This document shows positions 1-12,946 of a DNA stretch of 64,000 nucleotides, piece by piece. The notes beneath the pieces were generated by a model that was given only the letters and a program-made list of their open reading frames with translations, was not told the origin of the DNA and ran no database searches. Source of the DNA: Pseudisothecium myosuroides (Eukaryota; Streptophyta; Bryopsida; Hypnales; Lembophyllaceae); NCBI GenBank assembly GCA_951799445.1, contig OX637293.1, forward strand, positions 7,440,001-7,504,000, in the 5' to 3' direction. How positions within the stretch are numbered: position 1 is the first letter of the stretch; each line of letters starts with the position of its first letter. The translations under genes were made by a program, and so were the position numbers.

Positions 1-1386
1 GATATGTTGGCTTATGCAACCTATGTTGTAGCGTCTTCTAAGTTTCCACAGGTAATTCTTTTTGCATAGGTTTATTGCTTATATCTTCTTTGTACCAATT
101 GTAAATATATTGTCTCGAGTTATGATCGACCTTCTGAATACATACACTGTTTCTGCAAAAAATTATCTAATCTCTTAAAGTTTATGTCTTATGTTCTAGT
201 CTTGGACATCAGCTCCAACAGTAGCAGAGGCGCTACTCAAAATGATGTTGCGACTTCCCCGACTCAAGTTCGTGATTGTGACCCTTGGATCATCTGGCTG
301 CATTATGCTGGAAAGACTCACTTCAGGTTATCTCATGTTTTGCGCCTCGTGTGTTGTCTCTGACGAAAATGTTGACTGTTGAATTGGCACCTCTATATAA
401 ATAGGTTCGTGCCTTGTTTCCTCAAGTCATATTGATCTTCTTTCGCAGAATCTTCTGGAATTGAAGACGGTGTAGCTGATGTGAACTCGCTTGTAGAGTC
501 TCTATCGAGGGAGGCAGACGAGCTCCGGGGCTTGCTTCCTACTGCTGTTTCGTCAAAGGTCAGAATTCATATTACTTATGTCTAAAGAATCTGAAACACC
601 GAAAACAATAGATTGTGGAAAATATTCATGTTGCCACTGAAAGCTTGTTGCAGGTCTGTAGATTAAGCACTGCGGGCGTTGACAATACCGATCAAGAAAT
701 TTGGGCAAGAATTGTTGTCGGGACAGCCGAGGCGATTCCACCGTCGGAGCTCGTGGATACAACAGGGGCTGGTGATGGCTTTATTGGTGGTGTGATGTAT
801 GGTAAAGACCATCAGTTTTCCTCGTTTCTTGTGTATTCTACTGACTTTGAATCTTTTAATTAGTACTTTGTATACTGTGTTTTGTTATGCTCTTCGCTCA
901 TCTGCAGTGGTTCTCTTTATACTAGTTATAGTAATCTAGACAATGTGGGATGGATAATGGTTGAACAACTGGGCTGAGCATTATGTCCATTTGTGGTGTT
1001 ATTGCTTGTGCGTTGCAGGTATTCTGGCTGGATTGTCTCCTGAAAGACTACTCGCTCTCGGAGCAACAGTGGCAAGCGTCTTTGACCTTAACCCATGATT
1101 GGAGGGTGTAATGAACATGCTGACATATATGTTTGATATTTCAGATCAATGAACTTGATTTCTTTGATTTGCATTTGGATTCCCTTTCTTTGATGTGGCC
1201 ATCTGATTGCATACCTATAGTCCTGCTGCGCAGAGAAGATTCTGCATTCTGCAAGTATATTTACAAATGGTCAGCAACTGAAGTTCAGTGTTCTTTGTCT
1301 GACAGGGAGCTGCGAGTTGTCGTGCTCTTGGAGCCCGCCCTGGCCTTCCTTCTCGAACACACAATAAAGTTGTCTCCCTTGTGTAG
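1..1386 (+). CDS. pfkB-family carbohydrate (ribokinase-type) kinase, 3' part
   Basis: This gene enters from the left edge of the window, so its N-terminal half is missing. Visible exons are 1-51, 200-326, 449-558, 654-801, 1019-1077 and 1306-1386, all with GT-AG introns and compatible phases. The protein reads FVIVTLGSSGC in the second exon and DTTGAGDGFIGG in the fourth; the latter is the pfkB signature 2, whose last Asp is the catalytic base and whose GAGD forms the anion hole. It ends GAASCRALGARPGLP then a short tail and a stop at 1384-1386, as in plant ribokinase-like proteins. The family transfers phosphate from ATP to a sugar or nucleoside; the exact substrate cannot be told from this part. 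No signal peptide can be judged. The frame stays open across all six exons, so it is probably functional. Confidence 0.88.
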
Positions 1387-4300
1387 AAATGGCCTTGGTC
1401 TTTTTGTTTCTGTCAGTTACAATGTGCAGAAGAAGAAGAACTACACTCTGGTCCTAGACCAGCATGAACGACGAATCTGTTTGGGGTAGTTCTCCTAAGT
1501 ACGCCACATCCTTGCAGCACGATGACCAATTCCTTGCAAATGGACAGATTCAAGTTCTTGATGTTGCAAGTTTACATGCTCATCCGATATTGACCTGCAT
1601 ACTTCATTTATATGATGTGGATCGCCCTACGCAAGAATCAGATATCTCGATCTACTTGTAAGATAATGTACAGTCGTTTTTGCACTAGTCTTTTATGCCC
1701 CTTCCTAGAGGCAGGGTCTAATAATTGGTTCGGTGACTTTGGCTTGGACTTCTGACAGAAAGGGAGTTCAAATGAGCCCTGAATTGCAGTATGCTATGGA
1801 TTGCTCAAAGTTTAGACTGGAGTTCTTCCCAAGGATCCCAAGCTGAAGGATTAGGGGATCCGGTTTTACAGAAACGCTGCTAGGAATTTAGACTGGAAAG
1901 CAGATCGGATACCTGCCTCACAAGATCCTTTGAGTCAATTGCTTTGTGATGGATCCGACGATTATAATTATTCGGTTTTCTTGTGAGGTGAGTTTTAGGG
2001 GTTTCTAGGCACAATTTCAAATTGCAAGTGCGTCTGGAATGGTCGGAGCGCGTTACAATCAAGGCAGATTGGGGGAATGCAACTTACTGAAGTTCGTCTT
2101 TGATGTGCACTTTCAGATCGAGTGTCGTCACAGTTGGGAATGAGTCCACCACTTCCTTCTTGATCCGAGTTTACTCCTGCAGAGAAGACCGCTGTAATTG
2201 TGGTTCTCTTTTCTCCGTCTTTTGTCTTATAACTTTCCACAGTCTACGGACAAGAGATGAATCAGAAGTCCTTAAATCAGATGTTTCAGTGAAAGTTGTA
2301 GAGGTAAAAGCAAATTTGAAGCATTGATAATGTTTTTCTTACCTTCAAATTTATGCAGGGACAAAGCAGGGAGCCAGGAAAGAACCACCTCGCAGAGCAC
2401 CTGATCATCCTAGGAAGGCCCCTTGTGAAGGAGCTATGGCTGCAGCTAGACCTTCTAAGGAGTTTAATATGCCAGTTCCAATCTCCCTTTTAACATTCAG
2501 TGACTAACCTTCTCGAATTCATGAGCCGTCCCCTTGACACCCACTGCTTCCCGTTATGGCAACCTCAGCCCTCCCCGACTCTTTGCTGGCAGCAAGCCTG
2601 ATCGTCATACTTTACTCCAGCTCACGACTCGGATCTCCTACACAACAATCACCCACAACCAAGACACCATGCTATCAATCTAGTCGTCCCTGGAGTGCTG
2701 GATTTTTCCCACAAAGGACACGGCAACTTAACAAAATGCGATCTCTTTGGCTAGAAATTGATCAACTGACCTGGTTGTCAGTGGAGATCGCTCAGGTAAT
2801 TGTTTCAGCTGCTCTTCCTTAGATTTGTTTCTCAGCCCTTCCGCGGAGTCTCAGCCTACATGTGGATCTACGCACCATCCGTAGACAGGGGAATTGTCAA
2901 GTTGACATTGAAATGCCAATCCGTCGTCCTCAATGACTCAATCGTTGTATTTGTTTCGTCAGCTTCACTTGCGGTCCGTAGTTGATGCGCTAGACCTACC
3001 TTAACATTATTATAATAATGTTAGCGGGGGTGTCTTTGGGGTTCAGGTTCATGCAAAAAAAGTAACTTATTTTACCAACATACAGAAAATAACTACACAA
3101 GTTAATTCAATTACTACTACCCACGTTAATAATAGCAAGCAAACTTGTACTGATTTTGGAATTTGTGAGGTGTACTAATATGGTAGTCCACAATATTTTT
3201 GACAAAATTCATTATAGTGTGACCCACACTATTTTCATACTATCTCAAATATTTTGATTTTCATTTAGTTATCATTCACCTTCATCCTACTTTCATCTAA
3301 TTCTTGCATTATTCAAACTCTTGCACTAATTGAAATTAACTAGTGTATTGAAGACCATTTTTCCTCGCTTAATGTTGACCTGTCATAGAGATCATACTTA
3401 TTGGTCATGGGTTTTATTTGACTTTAGTACACATGACTTGAATATCTCTTATTTTGGTCCTACATTAATTTTATTTCACACTATCCACTGGTGAAGGCAA
3501 AATCATTTATCAAAACTACAAGTTAAACAAAGTTTTTGAATATTCTTCCATGTCAAAAGCAGCTAGTAATCTATGTTGGTTCCAATTTCTGATTACAAGC
3601 ACTATTATTGTAGGTTGTGAGCTCAACGGCAGTCACGAAACGAGAATTGTGGAATTAACCCTATAATGACGTGGTGGCCTAATAGTGTTCAATGGATGAC
3701 ACAAAATCCTTCTATGCACTAAAGACAAAAGGTGCAAATGTTCATCCTTGAAATTTTGTGTGAAAAGGGGAGTTCTTGCATAATAGTTTGGCCTCCAATG
3801 ACTAACTTACTCTTGGATTTTCTTAAGCAAATAATTCACTCGGTACCAAAAACAAAAAGGATGATTTCCATGGTGATCGGCCAGGGTTAAGTTAATGTGC
3901 CTCCCAGATTCATGCTTCCAACGCAAAAGGTGCAGCAGACGTCACACTATTCTGGTGTCTGCTTCGTTGACTGTTTCCCTTTCAAAGCTCCACATAACCA
4001 TTGAAGCCAGTGAGAGCTGCTTGATCCTTGGACTGTACCCGACTTTATTCTCCTGCTCAAGAAAACCCTCCACGTACTAGCTGCCAACGCCAAGGCTCCG
4101 TTAAGGAATCCTGAGTTCATGAAAGCAGCAGCAGCTTTGCACTAAAGCCAGCTGCAAAACGGAGAAATGCCCAAGTGCTGGGGTTCAGGGTAGGAAGATC
4201 ATGCCATTTTGATCCCAGTCCCTTCCAGTGTGCTTACAGTCCTAGCTCGATCTCCTCAGCCAGCGTTCCAACTTCCAACTTCTATCAGGTGCAGAGATTA

Positions 4301-4845
4301 ACGAAGGTGAAAACATCCCAAACCGTCAAAATAAGCAATTCAGCATAGTTTTAGGCACCTTTTTTCAAATAAAAAAACATATTAGTAGTATTAGCATTCA
4401 AAAACCATGAATTTTCAAAAAAAATAGTAGAATTTTCGTACAAGGCATGTAATTATTATGAATTTTCAAAGTGGAAGCTTCCTCGACCACTGAAATGTCA
4501 CATAGATTTTTCATGAAACATAAATCTAAAAAATCACCAGGCAACCAATCACAATTAAGTATAGAATGGTTTAATTGCACTATTGGCCGGGACACAGAAG
4601 TCTACTTGTCAGAAATGGGTCCACGGACGGTTATATGTGTTTTCATCTTACACAACTTTGAGCACAATAAGCGATGGTGAGCTAGTTTTCTTTGAAGCAT
4701 GTGCAGTGATGAATTGGTCATTTGTATTGCAGTCCAAATGTGCCGATAGTGCAAGTCGTTTCAGGCTAGCTCGCTAGCTGACGGTCTCAACTCGGAGTGA
4801 CGTTACCTGTTTGAAAAAGAGCTAGCTAGTAAAATTTCAGCGGCG
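1387..4845. other. Intergenic, no gene recognised
   Basis: The first few hundred bases are probably the 3' untranslated region of the pfkB gene. Several short open frames occur (for example 2556-2822 and 3895-4080), but none has recognisable domains, splice context or extended coding character. The 3000-3600 part is AT-rich. Confidence 0.5.
3002..3023. repeat. 22-bp perfect palindrome
   Basis: The sequence is an exact self-complementary AT-rich palindrome, ending a moderately GC-rich stretch. It could form a cruciform or be a short insertion scar. Nothing else supports a function. Confidence 0.5.
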
Positions 4846-7800
4846 ATGGCACAGATGCTTCAGAAGGTGAACTGCTGCTGCCTCAGCCGGAGGATGTCGG
4901 TGGTCCTATTCTGCTTGTTCTGCTTCATGAAGGAGTGGAAATCAACCATGCCACACGTTACGTCTCCGCCTGTCACGTACAATGTGCTGCACTTATCAAA
5001 AGAAAGACTAAAATCCAATGACCAGTCTTTTTTTCAGCAGAGATTTGGAAGGGAAGTAGAGGCTGCGCATAACACGTCTCAAAAGGTCACGGCGCAAGCA
5101 AAGATCTTTCACAGGTATGCAGCTGATCGTACCAGTGCACCACATGGAATCGTAAGTGCTGTTGCTAGGAGGTTATCATACCATTCCTTGCCAAAGTTGT
5201 GAAACTCGTATGCTGGGTTTCATTTGTTTGAGATACCAGGGATACTAGTTAGAATTTGAACAGGATGAGAATTGGCTCCACTTTCAAGGGTGTATTTTAG
5301 ATTTTAGATGAATTATATATATTCTCACGATCTTGAAAAGGTTGAACAGAACATTATGAAAGAAGCTCCTGATATCGTACTGAAGCCCATATCCTAAATA
5401 ATTCAAGGAAGAATCGACCGCGATACTCAAGATGCTTCGATCCTATGACGTCTTCTTGTACATACATCCTCTTCAGAGAGGATTCCCAGTTTAAAAGATT
5501 TGCGGTTCGAATCTTGAGTACGTCCAAGACTTTTGGAGAAGAAGCCCTTGACACACATCGCTTCATGAACTCCCTGATAGTAGCTCCTGGATTGACACTT
5601 GTGTCTGAGCAAAACATCTATTTCGTTTTATTGACACAAAGTAGATAGAGCTCCAATATTGTGACATTCAAGTGCACAAAGCATTTAAAGCATTCATCTG
5701 GTACCAGTCTAGTCTTCAGTACTCGTGATTTAATTACGTTTCAGATCGAGCGCCTGCCTTGAAAAGAGTCAATGTCGTGAATATCCGCCAAGGATAACAA
5801 AATTGAAGTTGCAAGCAGTAGCATGCAATTGCACACCATTGACTGAATCCAAATCATATTCTGTTGATTACATGTTGTCAGATTCACTCACATATATTTA
5901 TGAACAACTTAAGAGTGCCTGTTATGAAGGTTTTGAAAAGCAATACATACAGAAATTTCGACCACTGCAGGAACCTCGTATCCCATCTCAGCAATGCGAC
6001 TCGTCAAGAGCTCATGTACAAGACGATCAGGAGAGACGAAGCCCGAATGAGCTCCATCCAAAACCAGATCAACCCCAAGGTGAGAAAGCCTAAACCCCAG
6101 AACACCCCGTCGCAGCTGGAGGACTTCCAGTCGCCCATGTCCTCGGGCTTGAGCTTCGGCACGGGAGAGTATTTCGCATTGCTGGGAGTGGGCACTCCGC
6201 ATCGCGACATATACTTGGTGGTGGACACGGGAAGCGACATCACATGGCTGCAATGCGCGCCCTGCACCAATTGTTACAAGCAAAAGGGCGCCGTCTTCGA
6301 CCCCAAGAGCTCCTCCTCCTACAAAGCGCTGGGGTGCGACGCCGCCTTGTGCTTGAACTTGGATGTCATGGGATGCGTCTCCAACAAGTGCCTCTACCAG
6401 GTTTGCACTTTCAAAATTAGTATTCCCTTTGAACCCCAAACCCTAAAGGACGAAGGATTCCAGGGTTAAATTAAAAGGGCCGATTCAATTGATCATATTC
6501 ATAACATTCGAGAACTTCAAGCCTGCAGGGGATCCTTGCCTTTCCATGAATCACGGCTCATTTCACTGTAGGACATTTTGAATACAACGAAGCTTGCCCA
6601 TGGATTGTGGGCCACTGTAATAAACACGAATTTATTCTTGTTACTCTGATGCTGTAGAAGGATGTTATGATAAGAATGTTATGAATTGTCGAAAATATAA
6701 TTTTGATGACAGAGGCCCATGTAGTAGTAATATTATGTAAACCGCCCTTTGTTTCCTATTGATGTTCACCGTCTTTTGCTATCTTGAGATTTTCAGTGTT
6801 TACTATCTTTGTTACATTCGCCATTTGTGAGATTGTACCAGGTAGACTATGGCGACGGCTCCTTCACCGCCGGCGACTTGGCGACGGAGAATGTGGTCTT
6901 GGACGCCACAACAGGATCCTCAGACGTAGTGATCAGCAACATTCCTTTGGGATGCGGACACGACAATGAAGGCATGTTCGGAATGGCTGCAGGGATTTTA
7001 GGGTTAGGATTAGGTCCTCTGTCTTTCTCCAACCATGTCGAGAGCAGGGTGTTCTCGTATTGCCTCCCGGACAGAGAAAGCGATCGACATTCGAGTTTGA
7101 TCTTCGGAGAGGATGCAATTCCGGACCACGCAATTAGCGCAGTGAAGTTCACTCCGCAGCTGCGAAACCCGCGAGTGGCGACGTATTACTACGTGCAGGT
7201 ACGTCAGGCTTGACATTACCAAATTGCTGCAAGAATAATCTCGGCACATTTTAGTAGTAGCTGTCGCTGCTGAAATTAAAGCTTGGAAAGCAGCCAAACA
7301 GATATTCAATATGAAAACGTGGCAGTAGACATACAGTGAGTAGCAAGCTGATGAACAGCAAGATCGGTAGACTTAAGAATGTGACGAAGGCTGTTGGAAG
7401 TTGAATAATTCTTAAAAAATCACAATATCTGATTCAGATCACGGGGATTAGTGTGGTGAAATCAGCCAAACAGATATTCTATATAAAAATCTGGATATAG
7501 GCATAAGTAGCAATCTGATGAACAACAAGATCGTCATGCGGAGTAGGTGACGAAGGCTGTTGCAACTTGGGTAATTCTGAAAAAGAAAAAAATGACTGAT
7601 TTTCATAAATGAGCCAAACCGACACAAAATATAGAAACGCGGAGGTAGGCATAAGGAGCAAGCTGTTGCAAGTTGGGTAGTTCGATCCAAAAGAACACAA
7701 TTTCTGATTCAGATCACGTGGACTAGTGTCGTGAAATCATCCCAACAGATACTAATTACGAAAACGTGGAAGTCGACGTAAGTAGCAACGTGGAGAAGTC

Positions 7801-8483
7801 TTACACCAATGTAAGGCTGTTGCAACATTCGTACAACAAGTTAGCCTTTGCAACATTTTTACAACTGCAACTTGCTACTTATGTCGACTTTCCACGTTTT
7901 ATATTTAGTATCTGTATGTTTGGATGATCACGACACTAATCCTTGTAAGAACATCAGAATTAACCATTGTTATAAGTTGGTTAATTCTGATGTCACAAGT
8001 TGAAGGTACACAATGTCTCTGATTCAGATCACAGGGATCAGTGTTGGCGGCAACGAGCTCCCCAGCATCCCCTCCACGGCCTTCCATCTCGACAACCACG
8101 GCAACGGCGGCACCATTCTGGACTCCGGCACCACCATCTCCCGCTTGCCCACCTCGGCGTACACCGCCATGCGCGACTCCTTCCGTTCCGCCACCCAGCA
8201 CTTGAAAGCCGCGAGAGAGTTCGCCCTCTTCGACACCTGCTTCGACTTCTCCGGACTAGACTCCATCAGCGTGCCCACCGTCACGTTCCACTTCCAAGGA
8301 GGGTACGACATGCGACTGCCGCCTTCCAACTACCTCGTGGTCGTGAATAGTAACGACAAGTTTTGCTTGGCGTTTGCGGCCACTGCTGGGCCGGCCATTG
8401 TTGGGAATGTGCAGCAGCAAGGGTTTAGGGTGGTCTATGACAACGTGCACATGCAAATTGGATTCTTACCGGAGCAATGTTGA
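4846..8483 (+). CDS. Nepenthesin-type aspartic protease (family A1, plant A1B type)
   Basis: Four exons, 4846-5114, 5971-6400, 6842-7198 and 8028-8483, join with matching phases into 503 codons. The first catalytic motif VVDTGSD lies at about residue 175 and the second, ILDSGTT, at about residue 384, giving the two active-site aspartates. Between them is the Cys-rich insert typical of plant nepenthesin-like enzymes (CAPCTNCYKQ and following cysteines) and a YGDGS flap motif. The C-terminus, QIGFLPEQC, is also typical. A hydrophobic stretch near residues 17-27 (MSVVLFCLFCF) suggests a secretory signal or anchor, and residues 30-145 would be the prosegment. Proteins of this family are secreted, vacuolar or plastid proteases. 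The ATG at 4846 gives the right-phase exon 1 with the hydrophobic segment. No lesion is seen. Intron 3 contains copies of the exon 4 boundary, annotated separately. Confidence 0.9.
7270..8040 (+). repeat. Tandem and inverted repeats of the exon 4 acceptor region inside protease intron 3
   Basis: The string around the true exon 4 start (TCTGATTCAGATCACAGGG, acceptor at 8026-8027) recurs at about 7430 and 7704 in slightly changed form. Each copy is followed by the same run: GTGAAATCA, then AACAGATA, then an ACGTGGAAGT-like segment, then AAGTAGCAA. A reverse-complement copy of this unit lies at about 7868-7945. The intron therefore holds two decoy acceptor-plus-exon starts in direct orientation and one inverted unit. 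Confidence 0.75.
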
Positions 8484-8529
8484 TCCTGCATTGTTGAAAT
8501 TTCAAATAGAAAGAAAAGTTTTTATGATC

Positions 8530-8905
8530 GTCCCTGCAAGCATATAATTGGATTCTTCCCGGGTCAATGTTGATCCTGCATTGTTGAAGAGAAGAGAAGC
8601 TTCTAATATTATGGTCAAGTCTGGATAAATTTTCGTCAAAAGGCTGCCTCTGTTGCGCAGCAGAAACACCCCAAGTATTGAGACACTACTGTAGTGTAAT
8701 CATGAGCCACAAATTTCGTACATGAATAAAAGCTTAGATCTCTAATCAGTCCTTGCATTGTTGGGAACGCGTCCGGGTGATCTATGATGACGTTCAAATG
8801 CAAATTGGATTCTTCCCGGGATTCTTTAAAATACCATCTAATACTGGAATTCCATCCAATACTGCATTGTTAAAAATCCATCCAATCCTGCATTGTTGAA
8901 GTATT
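8530..8905 (+). repeat. Partial duplications of the protease 3' end
   Basis: Downstream of the stop codon, pieces of exon 4 and its 3' end recur: ATTGGATTCTT plus CAATGTTGATCCTGCATTG at about 8546-8586, and a longer piece starting GCATTGTTGGGAACGCG at about 8755-8820, with more TCCTGCATTGTTGAA copies to 8900. They correspond to 8395-8500 and look like tandem-duplication scars. Between 8906 and the next gene no feature is recognised. Confidence 0.7.
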
Positions 8906-9284
8906 GGATGGAATTTCATGGAATTTGGGCTTTGAATGCACTCCAAGCCTCTTTCATGTCACTGAGTTGTGGGTGTTTCACCAGGATGCTCATGTGGCGA
9001 TCAAGTGCAACTTTAACCACTAGGAGTATGTTGCAAGCAGAAGTTGATTTGACACACCCTAAGTTAAGCAACAAACATGTCCTAAGTAGAGTACAAACAA
9101 TTACCCAACCCGGCTTGCGTTTGATGTTTTGTGACTGCAATTTCACACAACCAAGTAGACCGAGGGTCTTACCGAAGTCATCACACAATTCTCCATTTCC
9201 TTTGGAATCTCTGCTCTTTGTACCATTTACTGCACAAAAATCTATGTACATGTTTGCAATAATGCAAGGAAGACATCTCATATG

Positions 9285-11465
9285 CTATTTGCCCCAACGG
9301 GACAAAACGAGAATCCCAACAACTGAAAAACAAAGGGAGGCGAATGAAGCTACCACTATCATGAACGCAAATAATTGATTTGGCAGCTTCAAAACTTCCT
9401 GAGTCTTCTTCAGAAACTTATCGATTAATGGCGCAAGGGCTGCTGCGCCAGCCACTCGCAACGGTCTGGTCACGTTGTTCCCTGTCCACATCAATACCAC
9501 CACCTGGAAAGAACACATTGAACATCAGAATGACGAATGGCCAAGGTACTCAAGAATATTCCTTTCAAAATAGAACATACAGAAGAAATGGCACAAACGA
9601 AACACACAGATATGTGCAAGGTCTAAGGGTGGGTCAAAACTCTAGATAATGTCTGCAGAGGGGTGGAACAAAGACCAAACCGCTGGTCAACCAGTGACAA
9701 ATTTGCTCAGAGACGAGACATCCGTATAATCCACCCATGCAATACAGCAGTTCATCAAGAGTAAATAGAATGGTGACAGTTTGCTAGTTTACGTTACTGT
9801 TTCCTGTAGTTTGGCATATTGAAAATAAAGCACCTATTCCATTCATTTATTTTATTTTGCACAATATGACAGTCATTTCTCCACACAACTAAACAATGAA
9901 TCCACTCTCACAAAGTCCTCAACAACTTCTTCATTTAGGTAAGGATCGCTTAAGCTTTTACTGTTCACAAATGAAGCCATCAAGCATGGTACTCATACTG
10001 TCTACTTTGGCATAGGAACTCCACTTGAGTCTGCCAGATATGAATTAGATGACTTCAGACATGACCACTCGCTATTACTTCGTTCAATCCTTTGGATTAA
10101 GAAGCAATGTCATTCCAAGATATTATCCGCAATAAATTACTCTCAAATACTAGAATCATAAGAAGCACGAAAAACTCACGCCCAGTAACGCCTTCAGATT
10201 GGCTGCAGGATTTTGTCCAGTACTTTTTTCGTAGCCTAGAAAAGCCAGCACGAAAAAGGAAGTATACGTCACTCCATCAAACAATCCATAGGCCAGGACA
10301 GCTGCTAACCCCAATTTTGCCACTTGCGCTCGCATTTCTGAAGCATTGGTCTGCAGCCCGCACAAAATTAGCCACTCAGCGTAAAACTTCCTTCCTTGCA
10401 CCGATAATACGAAACGAACTTTCATTCTTGTACCATCTTCCGGATGGTAAGGAATTAATAAAATATCAGTCTTACCTGCCAATTCTTCCACCATGACGTT
10501 AGGTCCTTCCTCCGTTCCTGATCCATCAAAGAAACGATCCAATTTCAGAGTAATATCCACTACAACGCATGCGATTAAGCTCCTATTGGTATAATATTTC
10601 TACAAAATGAGAGATAGACCAGTACGAAAAACTCAATAAGAATTCGCAAATCAAATACCATTCTCGCATAACCTACAGTAGAAACCAAGCTCTAGAGGTT
10701 TCAATTTTTGGCCACAAAGAAGGGTATCAGACTTGCAATACTAAAAGCCTTTCCCAAACGAGACCTGAAAACTCTACATCAGGAGATAAATTAGACATCA
10801 CGATTCCTACTCCAAAATTTGCACATTTGTTACCAAATTAGGGCACAACGCAATTCTACTTCCTCCAAAGTACTACTGTATCCCCCAGTTAGATTTTCGC
10901 AATGGTACTCTGAAATCACCTTCTTCTGCAGGCTAAAATTTTTGACAAGAGTTTGGGCTTCAGCATCAAGCAGGGCTGAAAATGGAAAGAAAAAAAAGAA
11001 AGAAAACAAACCTATGACACAGAAAATTCGAGCATACGCTCCATTCTAGCTCAAGAATTGAAAACATTCCATGTCACTAAAAACAAATGCCCTAGAATCT
11101 GAAAACAGTGCCCACCCACAAAGCATGTCCAGTGGACTGTTGCAGACCTCTTGCTCCTGCGGTGACGGGGTTTCAGTGGGCTCAGTATTCCCGTCCGGCG
11201 AGCCTTCCAAAGGAAACTCCGCAGCTCCTCCAGACGCTGCAACTATGCGGGCACCGATCTGCTCGTGTTGCCGTCTGAGGCCGTCGTTACGCAATTTCAG
11301 CTGCGAAACTGGAACAGAGATTCTGTGGGGAATTTGATGTTTCCCGGAAGAAAATGTAGAGCTCCGTGTGATTCTCGTTGATGAAGTTGGCGGCGTGAGC
11401 AGCATCGTTGCGGATGTGGACGCCATCGCCATCGCCATGGCAGCTCCGCAGTACAAGTTCGCCAT
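9285..11465 (-). CDS. Plastid-targeted FAM210/DUF1279-like membrane protein
   Basis: A minus-strand gene with exons 11465-11148, 10517-10476, 10350-10180 and 9503-9285; these sum to 750 nt (249 residues) in frame. Exon 1 starts MANLYCGAAMAMAMASTS and is rich in Ser, Thr and Arg with few acidic residues for about 75 residues, like a chloroplast transit peptide. Exons 3 and 4 carry the family core: VAKLGLAAVLAYGLFDGVTY, a hydrophobic segment ending in LAFLGYEKSTG, a short helix ending NNVTRPLRVAGAAALAP and a last membrane helix before the C-terminal WGK. Plant homologues are small envelope or thylakoid proteins of unknown biochemical role. The short exon 2 (ERRKDLTSWWKNWQ) is my choice because it alone gives phase agreement; a longer overlapping open frame there would not splice in phase. 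Another small exon in the 630-bp first intron cannot be excluded. Confidence 0.75.
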
Positions 11466-12186
11466 GGTGAGCTCAAAACCAAAATGCTCGGAGATGGATT
11501 TGGATGGATGAATACTGGATGTGCCGTTATTCATTCGTTCATTCAAGTTCATGCGAACTAAAGGCAATGTTAATATATAACCTTGATTGCAACACCTAAA
11601 AAATGGCCTTCAGTGATCATTTTCATGACTTAACTGCCTAACCCACCAATTTTGGTCGGTCCAAAATTTCAGACTCATTTTGGTGCGGGTAGCTAAATTC
11701 CTTTGACCATTTAAAAAAAATTTACGAGTAGTTTTGAAGGTTAATTACTGAAAACTTCTATTTTTCATTGAAATAGGTAAATATTTGATTTTTGAGAGGT
11801 CCTCACAGGCATATATGTCTCATTATGGAAGATTAAAGCTTACAAACTTTACTTGATTTAACAACTTTAAGCGAAGCTTGCCAATTTCACTTGAATTGAG
11901 ATCTAAAAAATTGTACTATATTTATCTATTGGCTTTGAAAATGGTCCCAATGGAAAGAATAAAGTGTTTTCATGATTTTTGCCGGTGAAAATTTAAACAT
12001 GCAAATGTTGATTGGAATTATTTGCGATTTCTATTTATAAAAAAAAAATTGCATTTCAACAAGTGTATAGTGGATTGTGTAATGATTTGATAGCTTTTCA
12101 TGTGAAACTAAGTTTTTTGAAAGTGTATTTCAGTGTTCTAACATGATTTGTAGTTGCTCATGTCACCTCCTATCCCAAAAAACTTT

Positions 12187-12593
12187 TATATGAGAGGCAA
12201 CCCATTCCTAACCAACGCCCCACTCTGGCTATCTAGATGGTTCTATTTCTGTGAAGCAGGAGAAGAACAATGATTAATTATGGCAAGGTTCCCGGGGTAG
12301 TTGTGGCGCATTTTGATTGGCTAAAAGACTCTCAATATTGAAACCACCCCTTGGTTGATTTTGATTTCAACCCATGGTCGGAAATAACAAGCCCTATATC
12401 ACTGGTATGGGAGGAACAAAATCTTTCGCTGAAAAATTCACAATAATTATGTTTTGTAGAAAAAAAATCTGGAAAATTATGAAAACCTTCCGCAGTCTAT
12501 TGCTATACTACGGAAAATTTTCCCAGTCACGAAAGCCGCCCTGCATATACATGAAATTCTTTAAGTATTCAGGAATGGGTTGCCTCCTATATG
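12187..12593. mobile_element. MITE-like element with about 20-bp inverted ends
   Basis: The left end reads AGGCAACCCATTCCT (12195-12209) and the right end is its exact reverse complement (12571-12585). Flanking TATATG and CATATA-like bases extend the match with a few mismatches. The body of about 400 bp has no coding frame. I could not fix a target duplication. Confidence 0.6.
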
Positions 12594-12926
12594 CAAATTT
12601 CTCAAACATTGTGGGGAGAGGCAACACACTAAAAATAAAATAAATACATTTCTCTTGTTATAATTTCACAACTCCTATGCAACTTCACACTGAAAATTGG
12701 TTTGCATACTAATAAGCAAGCTCTTTAAACATCTATATGGTTGACAAAAAAACAATTTGCTTCATTGGGAATAACTATAAGTCCATATTTTTTTTTGTAG
12801 AAAAAACACACGTAGAAAAGCTTAGGCACTTAGGGGTTAACACCATCACAATTTTTTTAAATAGCCAATGGACAAGTGAGACATTTTGCATTGCAAGGGT
12901 GATCATTCAAGGTGAATTTAGTGTTT

Positions 12927-12946
12927 TATATATATATATATATATA
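12927..12946. repeat. (TA)10 microsatellite
   Basis: A pure run of alternating T and A. Confidence 0.95.

Noticed and set aside
10156..10560. Single 134-codon minus-strand exon starting MDITLKLDRFF
   Set aside because: It runs through a good GTAAGA donor at 10475 and a TGCAG acceptor at 10351, and its frame before the donor would not splice in phase; the shorter 14-codon exon fits.
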